From: UBA8529 sp964390565
GTDB lineage: Bacteria; Bacteroidota; Bacteroidia; Bacteroidales; Tenuifilaceae
Length of the DNA: 64,000 nucleotides
Assembly: GCA_964390565.1 (NCBI GenBank)
Contig: CAYMII010000008.1
Span: 1 to 64,000 of the forward strand
Direction: 5' to 3'
Part shown: one piece after another, positions 1 to 8,037 of the stretch
Position numbering within the stretch: position 1 is the first letter of the stretch
Layout: the number at the start of each line of letters is the position of its first letter
Notes under the pieces: generated by a model
What the model saw: the letters and a program-made list of their open reading frames with translations, nothing else
Told to the model about the DNA's origin: nothing
The model's database searches: none
Position numbers and translations under genes: made by a program

Positions 1-2
1 TT

Positions 3-152
3 GTTTGCGAGCTCAATATGGGTCAATTTGCAAATTACCTGCGTATGAACTTCCAAGAATTTAATTATATGCAATTCAATAAGGTACAAGGACTTCCTTT
101 TACCGTTGTTGAACTAGTTGATAAATTTAACAAAGTATTGGAGGGCAAATAA
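3..152 (+). CDS. korA: 2-oxoacid:ferredoxin oxidoreductase, alpha subunit (C-terminal end, partial)
   Basis: Only the last 49 codons are inside the window; the gene starts upstream of base 1. The reading frame that ends at TAA 150-152 gives a tail containing CELNMGQF, the usual C-terminal signature of KorA/PorA-type subunits, followed by a short helix-rich end. KorA with KorB oxidises a 2-oxoacid (probably 2-oxoglutarate) to the acyl-CoA and reduces ferredoxin. The stop is two bases before the korB start, so the pair is co-transcribed. Assignment rests on the tail motif plus the adjacent beta subunit. Confidence 0.85.
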   Translation, partial: VCELNMGQFANYLRMNFQEFNYMQFNKVQGLPFTVVELVDKFNKVLEGK

Positions 153-154
153 TC

Positions 155-1180
155 ATGGCAGAAAATTTTAAATATACTCCGCAAGATTTTAAGAGCGATC
201 AAGAAGTTAGATGGTGTCCCGGTTGCGGCGACCATTTCATTCTAAACGCTGTTCAGAAAGCTCTTCCTGAGGTTTCTGACCTTCTTAACTACGATATAGA
301 ACGTTACGTGTTTGTTTCGGGTATTGGCTGCTCAAGCCGTTTCCCATACTATGTAAACACCTACGGATTCCATGGAATTCACGGACGTGCTTCGGCAATT
401 GCTACTGGTATCAAGTGTGCTAACCCAACGCTTAGCGTTTGGCAAATCACTGGCGATGGCGATGCCCTTGCAATTGGTGGTAACCACTTTATCCATGCTG
501 TACGTCGTAATATTGATATCAACATTCTTCTTTTCAATAACGAGATTTATGGTTTAACCAAAGGTCAGTACTCACCTACTTCAAAGTTAGGTTCAGTTAC
601 AAAAACCTCACCATTCGGAACCGTTGAACATCCTTTCCGTCCGGGTGAACTTGTTATTGGTGCTCAGGGTAAATTCTTTGCTCGCTCGCTTGATGTTGAT
701 GTTAAGCTAACATCAGAAATCATGGTTGAGGCTGCAAAGCACGATGGTACTTCGGTTGTTGAGATTTTGCAAAACTGCGTTATTTACAACGATAGAACCC
801 ATGGTGCAATTACCGATAAAGAAAATCGTGAGGATAGAGTGATTACAATTCGCCATGGTGAAAAAATGGTGTTTGGTAAAAATCGCGATAAAGGTCTTAT
901 CCTAAGCGGTCTAAGCCTAAAAGTAGTTACTATCGGTCAAGGTGGTTTCAGCATTGACGATATTCTTACCCACGATGCTTACGAGGCAAACCCAGGTGTA
1001 CACATGATGCTTGCCAACATGGCTTACCCTGAATACCCAGTTGCACTTGGTGTTATCAGAAATGTTAAGGAAACTACTTACGACGATAACGTTCGCGATC
1101 AAGTTCTAGAGGTAATGAAAACTGCAAAAATTAAATCGGTTGACGATTTATTGAATAGCGGTGAAACTTGGGATGTATAA
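155..1180 (+). CDS. korB: 2-oxoacid:ferredoxin oxidoreductase, beta subunit (thiamine-PP binding)
   Basis: Catalytic beta subunit of the KorAB-type oxidoreductase, which decarboxylates a 2-oxoacid with CoA and passes electrons to ferredoxin in the cytosol. The 341-aa length is typical. WCPGCGDH at residues 20-27 carries the first cluster cysteines (C21, C24); GDGD at 100-103 and NNEIYGLTKGQYSPTS at 128-143 form the thiamine-diphosphate/Mg site and the GQxSPTS signature. A GGAGGG sequence at 140-145 lies nine bases before the ATG and may act as a ribosome binding site, which is uncommon in this phylum. The exact 2-oxoacid cannot be read from sequence; 2-oxoglutarate is the usual annotation. 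Its reduced ferredoxin could feed the Rnf complex encoded at 9479-14479. Confidence 0.93.
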   Translation: MAENFKYTPQDFKSDQEVRWCPGCGDHFILNAVQKALPEVSDLLNYDIERYVFVSGIGCSSRFPYYVNTYGFHGIHGRASAIATGIKCANPTLSVWQITGDGDALAIGGNHFIHAVRRNIDINILLFNNEIYGLTKGQYSPTSKLGSVTKTSPFGTVEHPFRPGELVIGAQGKFFARSLDVDVKLTSEIMVEAAKHDGTSVVEILQNCVIYNDRTHGAITDKENREDRVITIRHGEKMVFGKNRDKGLILSGLSLKVVTIGQGGFSIDDILTHDAYEANPGVHMMLANMAYPEYPVALGVIRNVKETTYDDNVRDQVLEVMKTAKIKSVDDLLNSGETWDV

Positions 1181-1203
1181 GATTATATTATCCAAATAAT
1201 ATG

Positions 1204-1235
1204 AAAGAGGCGTGAACATTCACTCCTCTTTTTTT
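1204..1235 (+). terminator. Rho-independent terminator after korB
   Basis: AAAGAGG-C-GTGAA, a two-base loop, then TTCAC-T-CCTCTTT and a T run form a long stem with one internal mismatch, 23 bases after the korB stop. A GTG inside the stem opens the frame of the next gene but is structurally part of the terminator, so it is not used as a start. Confidence 0.85.
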
Positions 1236-1251
1236 GTATCTACAAAACGTT

Positions 1252-1259
1252 TATCTTTA
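1252..1259 (+). promoter_or_regulatory. Possible -7 element for the receiver/PEP-synthase-like gene
   Basis: TATCTTTA is one mismatch from the Bacteroidota -7 consensus TAnnTTTG, with TTTG at 1233-1236 fifteen bases upstream. It lies between the korB terminator and the ATG at 1281. Weak on its own. Confidence 0.35.
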
Positions 1260-1280
1260 AGCCTCTTAACTTTATCAGAA

Positions 1281-4256
1281 ATGCCTTACAATCAATCATA
1301 TCTCAACAATCTCAATCTTGATTTTAGCGATACCTCGTTTGAGCAGCTGATGCAAAAACGAATCCATAAAGTTTTGCTGATTTGTAGCAGCTATGATGCC
1401 TTTATGCTAGAGGAGGATGGTAGAATCGATGAGCAGATCTTTAACGAGTACGTTTCGCTCAATTTAAGATATCCACCAATCTTTATTCAAGCGCATTCCG
1501 CACGTGAGGTTTTGACCATACTTCAGGAGGAGCAGATCGATCTTATCATCACTATGCTGAATATCAGCGATATGGATGCTTTCAACCTGGCAAGAGTTCT
1601 TAAATCTCGAAATCCTGATACTCCTATTGTTGTCCTCACACCCTATTCTAGAGATGTTTCACTAAGGCTTCAAAAAGAGGATTTAAGCGCAATCGATTAC
1701 GTTTTCTGCTGGCTTGGTAATGCTGATATCCTATTGGCCATTATTAAATTGATTGAGGATAAGATGAATGCCGAGTATGACATTCAGCAGGTTGGTGTTC
1801 AAGCGATTATACTAGTTGAAGATTCGGTAAGGTATTACTCTGTTTTTCTTCCTAATATCTATAAAATAATTTTTAGGCAATCGCGAAGCTTCATGAAAGA
1901 GGCGCTCAACGAGCACCAGCGAATGTTACGTTTGAGAGGGCGTCCTAAGATATTGCTTGCAAAGAATTACCAGGAGGCTATTGATTTATATGAGAAATAC
2001 AAGGCAAATATCCTTGGTTTTATCTCAGACGTAAGTTATAAAATTGATAATAAGCGCGATAAGGAAACAAAGGCAGGTATTCAGCTTTGTAAAGTAGTTC
2101 GAAGTGAAGATCCTTACATGCCATTCCTCCTTCAATCATCGGACATTACCAATAAGGCTTTTGCCGATGAGCTTGGTGTTGGGTTTATCAGTAAGAATTC
2201 CAAGACCCTCAATATCGAGCTACGCGATTATATTATCAGCCACTTTGGCTTCGGTGATTTCGTTTTCCGCAATCCTAAAACCCTCAAAGAGGTATGCCGA
2301 GCTACAGATTTACAACATCTTCAGCAGCAAATCCTTGAAGTTCCTGATGATTCGTTCACTTACCATACAAGCCAAAACCACCTTTCAAAATGGTTAAATG
2401 CTAGAGCCCTTTTCTCAATCGCTCAACTTTTCAAACCATTAACTGTCAGCGATTTCAAATCAACATCTGAGCTGCGAAAGTTTATCTTTCAATCCATATC
2501 ATCGTACCGCTTAAGCAAAGGACGCGGTGTTATAGCCAAATTCGATAGGAATAGCTTCGATGAGTATTCGGTATTCTCTAGAATTGGCGAAGATTCTATT
2601 GGCGGTAAGGCTCGTGGTTTGGCATTCATCAATACTATTATTAAAGAGAATAGGCTTTTTGATAAGTATGAAGATGTAATCATCAGCATCCCACGAACCG
2701 TGGTGATTAGCACCGAGTACTTCGATGAGTTTATGGAGGAGAATAAACTCCATAAGATTGCCCTCTCGGATGAGCCTGATGAGGAGATTCTAAAACGATT
2801 CCTTGAAGCAAAGCTCCCCGAAAGGCTCAAACTCGACCTAATGACGATTTCTGGCTCGATGAAACAATCGCTCGCCATACGCTCGTCGAGCAAACTTGAG
2901 GATTCGCACTATCAACCCTTTGCAGGGATTTACTCAACCTACATGGTTCCTCGAGTTGATGATATTGAAGTTATGCATCGAATGATTTGCCAAGCAATCA
3001 AAAGCGTTTACGCTTCGGTGTATTACCGCTCAAGCAAAGCATACATGACCGCAACCTCAAATGTTATTGATGAGGAGAAAATGGGAATCGTTATTCAAGA
3101 GGTTTGTGGAAACGAACGCCAAGGACTATTTTTTCCAACATTCTCAGGCGTTGCTCGATCAATAAATTTCTATCCTATTGGTAATGAAAAGGCAAATGAA
3201 GGCATTGCAACAATTGGCTATGGCTTAGGTAAACTGATTGTTGATGGAGGTTTGAGCATCCGCTTTTCGCCTAAATACCCAAAAAAGGTTTTACAACTTT
3301 CGTCGCCAGATATGGCGCTAAGGCAAACGCAAAAGCAGTTCTACGCTCTTGATATGCGCCCCGAAGCTTTTACCCCATCCATTGATGATGGCGTAAATAT
3401 CCTTAAAAAGGATATCAAAGAAGCATACGATTACAGCGATTTCAAGCAAATTGCCTCAACATACGATTACCATAATCAACACCTTAGGGATGGTTTCTAC
3501 GAAGGGGGAACAAAATTGGCAACCTTTGCCAATATATTAAAACACAACACATTTCCGCTTGCAGAAATTCTTCAAACGCTCCTCGAGATTGGTCAAAAGG
3601 AGATGAATAATCCAATTGAGATTGAGTTTGCCGTAAACCTAGATACTCCAAAAGGCTACCCAAGAATTTTTAACTTTTTGCAAATTCGCCCAATTGTTGA
3701 AAATGAGCAAACCGAAGATTTTAAATGGAGTGATATTGATTGTGAAAAAGCCTTACTATTCTCGCGTTCAGCATTAGGTCTTGGAATGATAAGCAATATC
3801 AAAGATTTTGTTTATGTAAAACCCGATAAGTTCAACCCAGCATTTACCAAGGATATTGCTCGTGAGGTGGATATGATCAACCAAAGGTATATCGATCTAA
3901 AACGTAATTACATACTTGTTGGCCCTGGCCGTTGGGGAAGCAGCGATCCATGGCTGGGAATTCCTATCAAGTGGTCTCAAATTTCAGAAGCTAGAGTAAT
4001 TGTTGAATCGGGGCTCGATAACTATAAGGTTGATCCAAGCCAAGGAACCCACTTTTTTCAAAATTTAACTTCTTTTAGAGTGGGCTACTTAACCATTAAC
4101 CCATACATTAACGATGGTAAATACGATTTACCTTTTTTAAATTCTCAAAAAGCTTCTTTCGAAACCGAATATATAAGGTGTATTACCTTTGAAAAGGAGT
4201 TAACCATCCAAATCGACGGGAAAAGCAATAAGGGCGTGATATTCAAACCAGAATGA
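1281..4256 (+). CDS. Receiver-domain/PEP-synthase-like (PPDK N-domain) protein
   Basis: A 991-aa protein starting at ATG 1281; the longer frame from GTG 1212 would begin inside a terminator. About residues 25-150 resemble a response-regulator receiver, but the phosphoacceptor position is M92. About 170-330 form a second receiver with the acidic pair E180/D181, phosphoacceptor-like D250 and K305. From about 430 it is a PEP synthase/pyruvate phosphate dikinase nucleotide-binding domain: GGKARGLAF near 441 and LAIRSSSKLED with R534. A GPGRWGSSDPW motif sits near 881. I see neither the swivelling phosphohistidine domain nor the PEP/pyruvate TIM barrel, so a complete PEP synthase reaction is unlikely. 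Proteins with this architecture seem common in Bacteroidota and are usually called PEP synthase; the true activity is unknown to me. A signalling-controlled ATP-grasp-like phosphotransfer role is inference. Confidence 0.75.
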   Translation: MPYNQSYLNNLNLDFSDTSFEQLMQKRIHKVLLICSSYDAFMLEEDGRIDEQIFNEYVSLNLRYPPIFIQAHSAREVLTILQEEQIDLIITMLNISDMDAFNLARVLKSRNPDTPIVVLTPYSRDVSLRLQKEDLSAIDYVFCWLGNADILLAIIKLIEDKMNAEYDIQQVGVQAIILVEDSVRYYSVFLPNIYKIIFRQSRSFMKEALNEHQRMLRLRGRPKILLAKNYQEAIDLYEKYKANILGFISDVSYKIDNKRDKETKAGIQLCKVVRSEDPYMPFLLQSSDITNKAFADELGVGFISKNSKTLNIELRDYIISHFGFGDFVFRNPKTLKEVCRATDLQHLQQQILEVPDDSFTYHTSQNHLSKWLNARALFSIAQLFKPLTVSDFKSTSELRKFIFQSISSYRLSKGRGVIAKFDRNSFDEYSVFSRIGEDSIGGKARGLAFINTIIKENRLFDKYEDVIISIPRTVVISTEYFDEFMEENKLHKIALSDEPDEEILKRFLEAKLPERLKLDLMTISGSMKQSLAIRSSSKLEDSHYQPFAGIYSTYMVPRVDDIEVMHRMICQAIKSVYASVYYRSSKAYMTATSNVIDEEKMGIVIQEVCGNERQGLFFPTFSGVARSINFYPIGNEKANEGIATIGYGLGKLIVDGGLSIRFSPKYPKKVLQLSSPDMALRQTQKQFYALDMRPEAFTPSIDDGVNILKKDIKEAYDYSDFKQIASTYDYHNQHLRDGFYEGGTKLATFANILKHNTFPLAEILQTLLEIGQKEMNNPIEIEFAVNLDTPKGYPRIFNFLQIRPIVENEQTEDFKWSDIDCEKALLFSRSALGLGMISNIKDFVYVKPDKFNPAFTKDIAREVDMINQRYIDLKRNYILVGPGRWGSSDPWLGIPIKWSQISEARVIVESGLDNYKVDPSQGTHFFQNLTSFRVGYLTINPYINDGKYDLPFLNSQKASFETEYIRCITFEKELTIQIDGKSNKGVIFKPE

Positions 4257-4429
4257 CATTGTAATATAAACTTTTTATGATAAATAAAAATGTTTAATAT
4301 CATAAATAAATATGACCGATTTACTTTGTAATTTAAATAAAAAGGGCAAAATTTGCTTCCAATTTTAAAGATAATTATCACTTATTATAACAAACAGAAT
4401 TTTTGTAATTTACTACTAAAACTAAAGCA

Positions 4430-5767
4430 ATGAACGTTACAAAATTAATGACCGAGCTTGAAAAGAAACACCCAGGTGAAGTGGAGTATTTACAAGCAGT
4501 ACGCGAAGTGTTAGAGTCAATTGAGGAAATTTACAACCAAAATCCTCAATTCGAAACAGCAAAGATTGTAGAAAGAATCGTTGAGCCTGACAGGATCTTT
4601 ACCTTTAAGGTACCTTGGATGGATGATGAAGGAAACATTCACGTTAACCTAGCTTACCGTGTTCAGTTCAACAACGCTATTGGTCCATACAAAGGTGGTC
4701 TTCGTTTCCACCCAAGCGTTAACCTTTCAATCTTAAAGTTCTTAGGTTTTGAGCAAATCTTCAAAAACTCTTTAACTACTCTTCCTATGGGTGGTGCAAA
4801 GGGTGGTAGCGATTTCAACCCTAAAGGACGTTCTGATGCAGAGGTTATGCGTTTCTGCCAATCATTCATGTTAGAGCTTGCTGCTCACATTGGCCCAGAA
4901 ACTGACGTTCCTGCTGGTGATATCGGTGTTGGTGGTCGTGAAATTGGTTTCATGTACGGCATGTACAGAAAACTAAGAAAAGAAAACACTGGCGTTTTAA
5001 CTGGTAAAGGTATCAACTGGGGTGGTTCATTAATCCGTCCTGAGGCTACTGGTTTTGGTGCTACCTATTTTGCTCAAGAAATGCTTGCTACCAAAGGTAC
5101 TAGCTACAAAGGTAAAAAAGTTGCTATTTCAGGTTTCGGTAACGTTGCTTGGGGTGCTGCTTTAAAGGTAACTGAACTTGGTGGTACCGTTGTTACTATT
5201 TCTGGTCCTGATGGTTATATCTATGACGAAGCTGGTATCAGCGGTGAAAAGATTGCTTTCCTTCTTGACCTACGTGCTTCAAACCAAGATATCGTTGAGC
5301 CTTATGCTAAGAAATTTGCTGGGTCAAAATTCGTTGCTGGCAAACGTCCTTGGGAAGTTAAAGTTGACGTAGCTATGCCTTGCGCAACTCAAAACGAGCT
5401 TGGTAAAGCTGATGCTGAAGCATTAGTTAAGAACGGTTGTATTTGTGTAGCTGAAGGTGCTAACATGCCTTGTACTCCAGAGGCTATCGAAGTGTTACAA
5501 CACAATAAAGTTTTATTTGCTCCTGGTAAAGCAGTAAATGCTGGTGGTGTTGCTACTTCAGGTCTTGAGATGAGCCAAAACGGTATGAAACTTAGCTGGA
5601 CTAGAGAAGAAGTTGATGCTCGTTTACACCAAATCATGAAGAGCATTCACGAATCATGCGTTAAGTATGGTAAAGAGAAAGATGGTTACATTAACTATGT
5701 TAAAGGCGCTAACGTAGCTGGCTTCCTAAAAGTTGCTAACGCTATGCTTGACCAAGGCTTAGTATAA
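4430..5767 (+). CDS. gdhA: NAD(P)-dependent glutamate dehydrogenase
   Basis: Reversible reductive amination of 2-oxoglutarate to glutamate in the cytosol. The 445-aa length fits the hexameric bacterial family. The substrate region GPYKGGLRFH and the catalytic lysine K124 in PMGGAKGG are present, followed by a Rossmann domain with GFGNVAWG. Cofactor choice (NADP or NAD) cannot be decided by eye. Codon use is strongly skewed to GGT/GCT/CGT compared with neighbours, as expected for a highly expressed gene. It stands alone between a 173-bp upstream gap and its own strong terminator, so it is probably monocistronic. Confidence 0.96.
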   Translation: MNVTKLMTELEKKHPGEVEYLQAVREVLESIEEIYNQNPQFETAKIVERIVEPDRIFTFKVPWMDDEGNIHVNLAYRVQFNNAIGPYKGGLRFHPSVNLSILKFLGFEQIFKNSLTTLPMGGAKGGSDFNPKGRSDAEVMRFCQSFMLELAAHIGPETDVPAGDIGVGGREIGFMYGMYRKLRKENTGVLTGKGINWGGSLIRPEATGFGATYFAQEMLATKGTSYKGKKVAISGFGNVAWGAALKVTELGGTVVTISGPDGYIYDEAGISGEKIAFLLDLRASNQDIVEPYAKKFAGSKFVAGKRPWEVKVDVAMPCATQNELGKADAEALVKNGCICVAEGANMPCTPEAIEVLQHNKVLFAPGKAVNAGGVATSGLEMSQNGMKLSWTREEVDARLHQIMKSIHESCVKYGKEKDGYINYVKGANVAGFLKVANAMLDQGLV

Positions 5768-5787
5768 TCATACTTCCATATAAATTG

Positions 5788-5813
5788 AAAAGGCACCTTC
5801 GGGTGCCTTTTTT
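5788..5813 (+). terminator. Rho-independent terminator of gdhA
   Basis: AAAAGGCACC, TTCG tetraloop, GGTGCCTTTT and further Ts: a perfect 10-bp stem with the very stable UUCG loop, 20 bases after the gdhA stop. Confidence 0.95.
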
Positions 5814-5884
5814 ATTTTCATCAACTAGCACCAATTAAAAATCAAAAACATTATCTTTAAAAGAATATCTTTTATTCTTGAACA

Positions 5885-6718
5885 ATGAGCACATCATCAG
5901 ATAACACACTTCAAATTTTCATCATCATTGCATTTGGGTTATATACTATTTCTCTTTATTATAAATATAACCTCCCGGGTAGTGCTTGGATTAAGAATAA
6001 ACTTGGAAGACATTTATTCCGAACCAAATTAAACCCAATTTACCAACCATATATTGATAAATACTTCCCTATACTTAGTAAACTGAGCAAAGAAGATCGA
6101 CTCCTTTTTGAAAGTAGGGTGCAACGTTTTATCAACATGAAAACCTTTAAAACTCGCGGAGCGATACAAGTAACTCCCGAAATGAAGGCTCTAATTGCTG
6201 GTTCAGCAATTCAAATTACCATGGGGTATCCTGATGTATACTTCTCACATTTCAGAACAATCATTATATATCCAGACAAATATTATTCAAGGCTAACTGG
6301 CAAATACCATCAAGGTGAGGTTAACCAGCTAGGCGTAATTGTTCTTTCGTGGAATAGCTTTATGGAAGGTTTTCGCGATCCTCGCGATGGGGTTAACTTA
6401 GGTTATCACGAAATGGCTCATGCGCTTAAATTGCAAGATATTGTTGAAAACAATGATTATAGCTTTTTGGACTACGATACTATGAGAGCATTTGAAAGGG
6501 AAGCAATTAAGGAGATGAGGATTGTAAAGGAGAACCCTGAAGGCACATCTTTCTTTCGCGAGTATTCAGCAACAAACATGAATGAGTTTTTTGCTGTTGC
6601 CATCGAGAACTTTATCGAAAGGCCGAGTGAGTTTAAAAAGTATAATATCAATCTTTACTTACTTCTTGCCAAAATATTAAACTTCGATTTATTGGAATTA
6701 TCAACATACACTTCTTAA
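5885..6718 (+). CDS. M90 (MtfA-type) zinc peptidase with N-terminal membrane segment
   Basis: A 277-aa protein of the MtfA/peptidase M90 family. The zincin motif HEMAH is at residues 175-179, with a further glutamate-rich NEFFAVAIENF segment downstream that would supply the third metal ligand. A hydrophobic segment at about 9-24 suggests an inner-membrane anchor, with the catalytic domain following. E. coli MtfA is a cytosolic aminopeptidase that binds the Mlc repressor; no Mlc-like gene is here, so that role is not transferable. Two near-matches to a -7 element (TATCTTTA, TATCTTTT) lie at 5850-5870. Confidence 0.85.
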   Translation: MSTSSDNTLQIFIIIAFGLYTISLYYKYNLPGSAWIKNKLGRHLFRTKLNPIYQPYIDKYFPILSKLSKEDRLLFESRVQRFINMKTFKTRGAIQVTPEMKALIAGSAIQITMGYPDVYFSHFRTIIIYPDKYYSRLTGKYHQGEVNQLGVIVLSWNSFMEGFRDPRDGVNLGYHEMAHALKLQDIVENNDYSFLDYDTMRAFEREAIKEMRIVKENPEGTSFFREYSATNMNEFFAVAIENFIERPSEFKKYNINLYLLLAKILNFDLLELSTYTS

Positions 6719-6756
6719 ATTTACAATTAAATCATTATCAATTAATAAAGATAATT

Positions 6757-7236
6757 ATGGCAACAAAAGATGTATCCATTTGCTGTCCCCAAATCGATCC
6801 AACCCAGTGGGATGACAAGGTATTTGAATGGGATAATAAAAGGTTTATAAAAGATAAAGTTTGCACCTTCCTATACATGCCTTTAAATTTTGGTGCAGCG
6901 ATGAAGCGCCTCGATAGCAAGGTCAAAGGCATCAACGCTACCATTCCAGATTGGCTCTGCCTATCCGATCATACATCGAAATGGAATATGGATGTTTATC
7001 TTGCTGTAGATAAAGAAGTGCCGGGAACTGAAAATATCTTATTAAGTGGAAAATATTATAGCAAAGTATATGAAGGACCCTTTAAGGATACAGGGAAATG
7101 GGGTAAAGACTTTGAAGAAACTCTAAAATCAAAAGGCCTAAAACAAAAGAAATTATTCATGTGGTATACAACCTGTCCCAAGTGCGCAAAAAAGTACGGG
7201 AAGAACTATGTAGTGTTTGTTGGACAAGTTGAATAA
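6757..7236 (+). CDS. Conserved small protein with CC and CPKC motifs (function unknown)
   Basis: A 159-aa soluble protein with no signal peptide or membrane segment. It has a C9-C10 pair near the N-terminus and C140-P-K-C143 near the C-terminus, which could bind a metal or form a redox pair. The centre (PDWLCLSDHTSKWNMD, KVYEGPFKDTGKW) resembles proteins I recall as annotated hydrolase or GyrI-like small-molecule-binding in Bacteroidota, but I see no catalytic triad. It lies 38 bases after the M90 peptidase and may share its transcript. Confidence 0.6.
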   Translation: MATKDVSICCPQIDPTQWDDKVFEWDNKRFIKDKVCTFLYMPLNFGAAMKRLDSKVKGINATIPDWLCLSDHTSKWNMDVYLAVDKEVPGTENILLSGKYYSKVYEGPFKDTGKWGKDFEETLKSKGLKQKKLFMWYTTCPKCAKKYGKNYVVFVGQVE

Positions 7237-7247
7237 TATCAAATATT

Positions 7248-7347
7248 TAACCACAAAGAACTCCAAGGGCATCACTAAGTTCACAAAGGTGAATCAATTT
7301 ATATATAAAAAATATACTTTGTGTAACCTTGGTGTCCTTCGTGGTTA
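7248..7347. repeat. Imperfect inverted repeat filling the intergenic gap
   Basis: A left arm at 7248-7288 begins TAACCACAAAGAACTCCAAGG and the right arm at 7317-7347 reads as its imperfect reverse complement (CTTGGTGTCCTTCGTGGTTA). The core AACCACRAAGRACWCCAAGG is of the kind dispersed between genes in many bacterial genomes. It occupies almost all of the gap before the OsmC-like gene and could fold into a long stem. Confidence 0.7.
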
Positions 7348-7378
7348 GAATTAAAGTTAACTTTGAAGAAAAAACACA

Positions 7379-7789
7379 ATGAGCACATCAAATATTATTT
7401 ACAAAGGTGAATTAAGAACCGAGGCCGAGCACATTTATTCAGGAAGTAAAATACTTACCGATGCTCCGCTCGACAATCAAGGGAAAGCAGAATTCTTCTC
7501 CCCTACCGATTTACTTGCAACATCACTTGGATGCTGCATGGTAACCATTATGGGTATTGCAGCACGCACGCATGGTTTTAATATTGATGGGACAAAAATT
7601 GATGTAACCAAAGTTATGGGAACTAACCCAAGAAGAGTTGTTGAGATTATTATCAACTTACATTTTCCTCATAATAATTACTCTCCCAAAGAACGAAGAC
7701 TAATTGAACTTGCTGCTAAGGAATGCCCTGTTGCCCAAAGTCTTCATCCCGACTTAAAGCAAAATGTAAACTTTTTTTATGGGGAATAG
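7379..7789 (+). CDS. OsmC/Ohr-family peroxiredoxin-like protein
   Basis: A 136-aa OsmC-fold protein. The family reduces organic hydroperoxides using two cysteines. Here SLGCCM gives C52/C53 and KECPVAQSL gives C116, matching the two conserved positions; the doubled cysteine at the first position is common in the YhfA-like branch. Length is normal for the family. Whether it is a true hydroperoxide reductase or a YhfA-like member of unknown substrate cannot be decided. It is followed by its own terminator. Confidence 0.88.
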   Translation: MSTSNIIYKGELRTEAEHIYSGSKILTDAPLDNQGKAEFFSPTDLLATSLGCCMVTIMGIAARTHGFNIDGTKIDVTKVMGTNPRRVVEIIINLHFPHNNYSPKERRLIELAAKECPVAQSLHPDLKQNVNFFYGE

Positions 7790-7812
7790 TTAAAAATCTC
7801 ATTTTTAAACAA

Positions 7813-7842
7813 AAAAAGGTTGCGCTTTCACGCAACCTTTTT
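7813..7842 (+). terminator. Rho-independent terminator after the OsmC-like gene
   Basis: AAAAAGGTTGCG, six-base loop, CGCAACCTTTTT: perfect 12-bp stem ending in a T run, 24 bases after the stop. Confidence 0.9.
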
Positions 7843-7888
7843 GCTTTTATTACATCTTATAAATTAAGAGTTGTGCTAAATAAAAATA

Positions 7889-7906
7889 GCCGTTCTCTTC
7901 AACGGC
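7889..7906. repeat. Small hairpin without T tract
   Basis: GCCGTT, loop CTCTTC, AACGGC. A perfect six-base stem with no T run on either side, so not a terminator by itself; second of four hairpins between two convergent genes. Confidence 0.6.
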
Positions 7907-7947
7907 CGACTATGAATTTTCATTATTGGTTAGTTTGTAAAAACAAT

Positions 7948-7974
7948 TTGATACTCCTTAGGTAAGAGTATCAA
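7948..7974. repeat. Hairpin/palindrome TTGATACTC...GAGTATCAA
   Basis: Perfect nine-base arms around a nine-base loop (CTTAGGTAA). No T tract follows. Third of the four consecutive hairpins at 7813-8019. Confidence 0.65.
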
Positions 7975-7989
7975 TATTAGGTTAGTAAA

Positions 7990-8019
7990 AACAAACGCCG
8001 CTCGAAAGCGGCGTTTGTT
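7990..8019 (-). terminator. Terminator of the rnf-nhaD operon
   Basis: AACAAACGCCGCT, CGAA loop, AGCGGCGTTTGTT: perfect 13-bp GC-rich stem 18 bases beyond the nhaD stop, followed on the minus strand by a T run (GTTTTTAC). It is the only strong terminator after the eight-gene operon. Confidence 0.92.
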
Positions 8020-8037
8020 AGTTTTAAGAAGATTTAT

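Noticed and set aside
1212..1280. GTG-initiated extension of the receiver/PEP-synthase-like gene
   Set aside because: The GTG and following codons lie inside the korB terminator stem; ATG 1281 is used instead.
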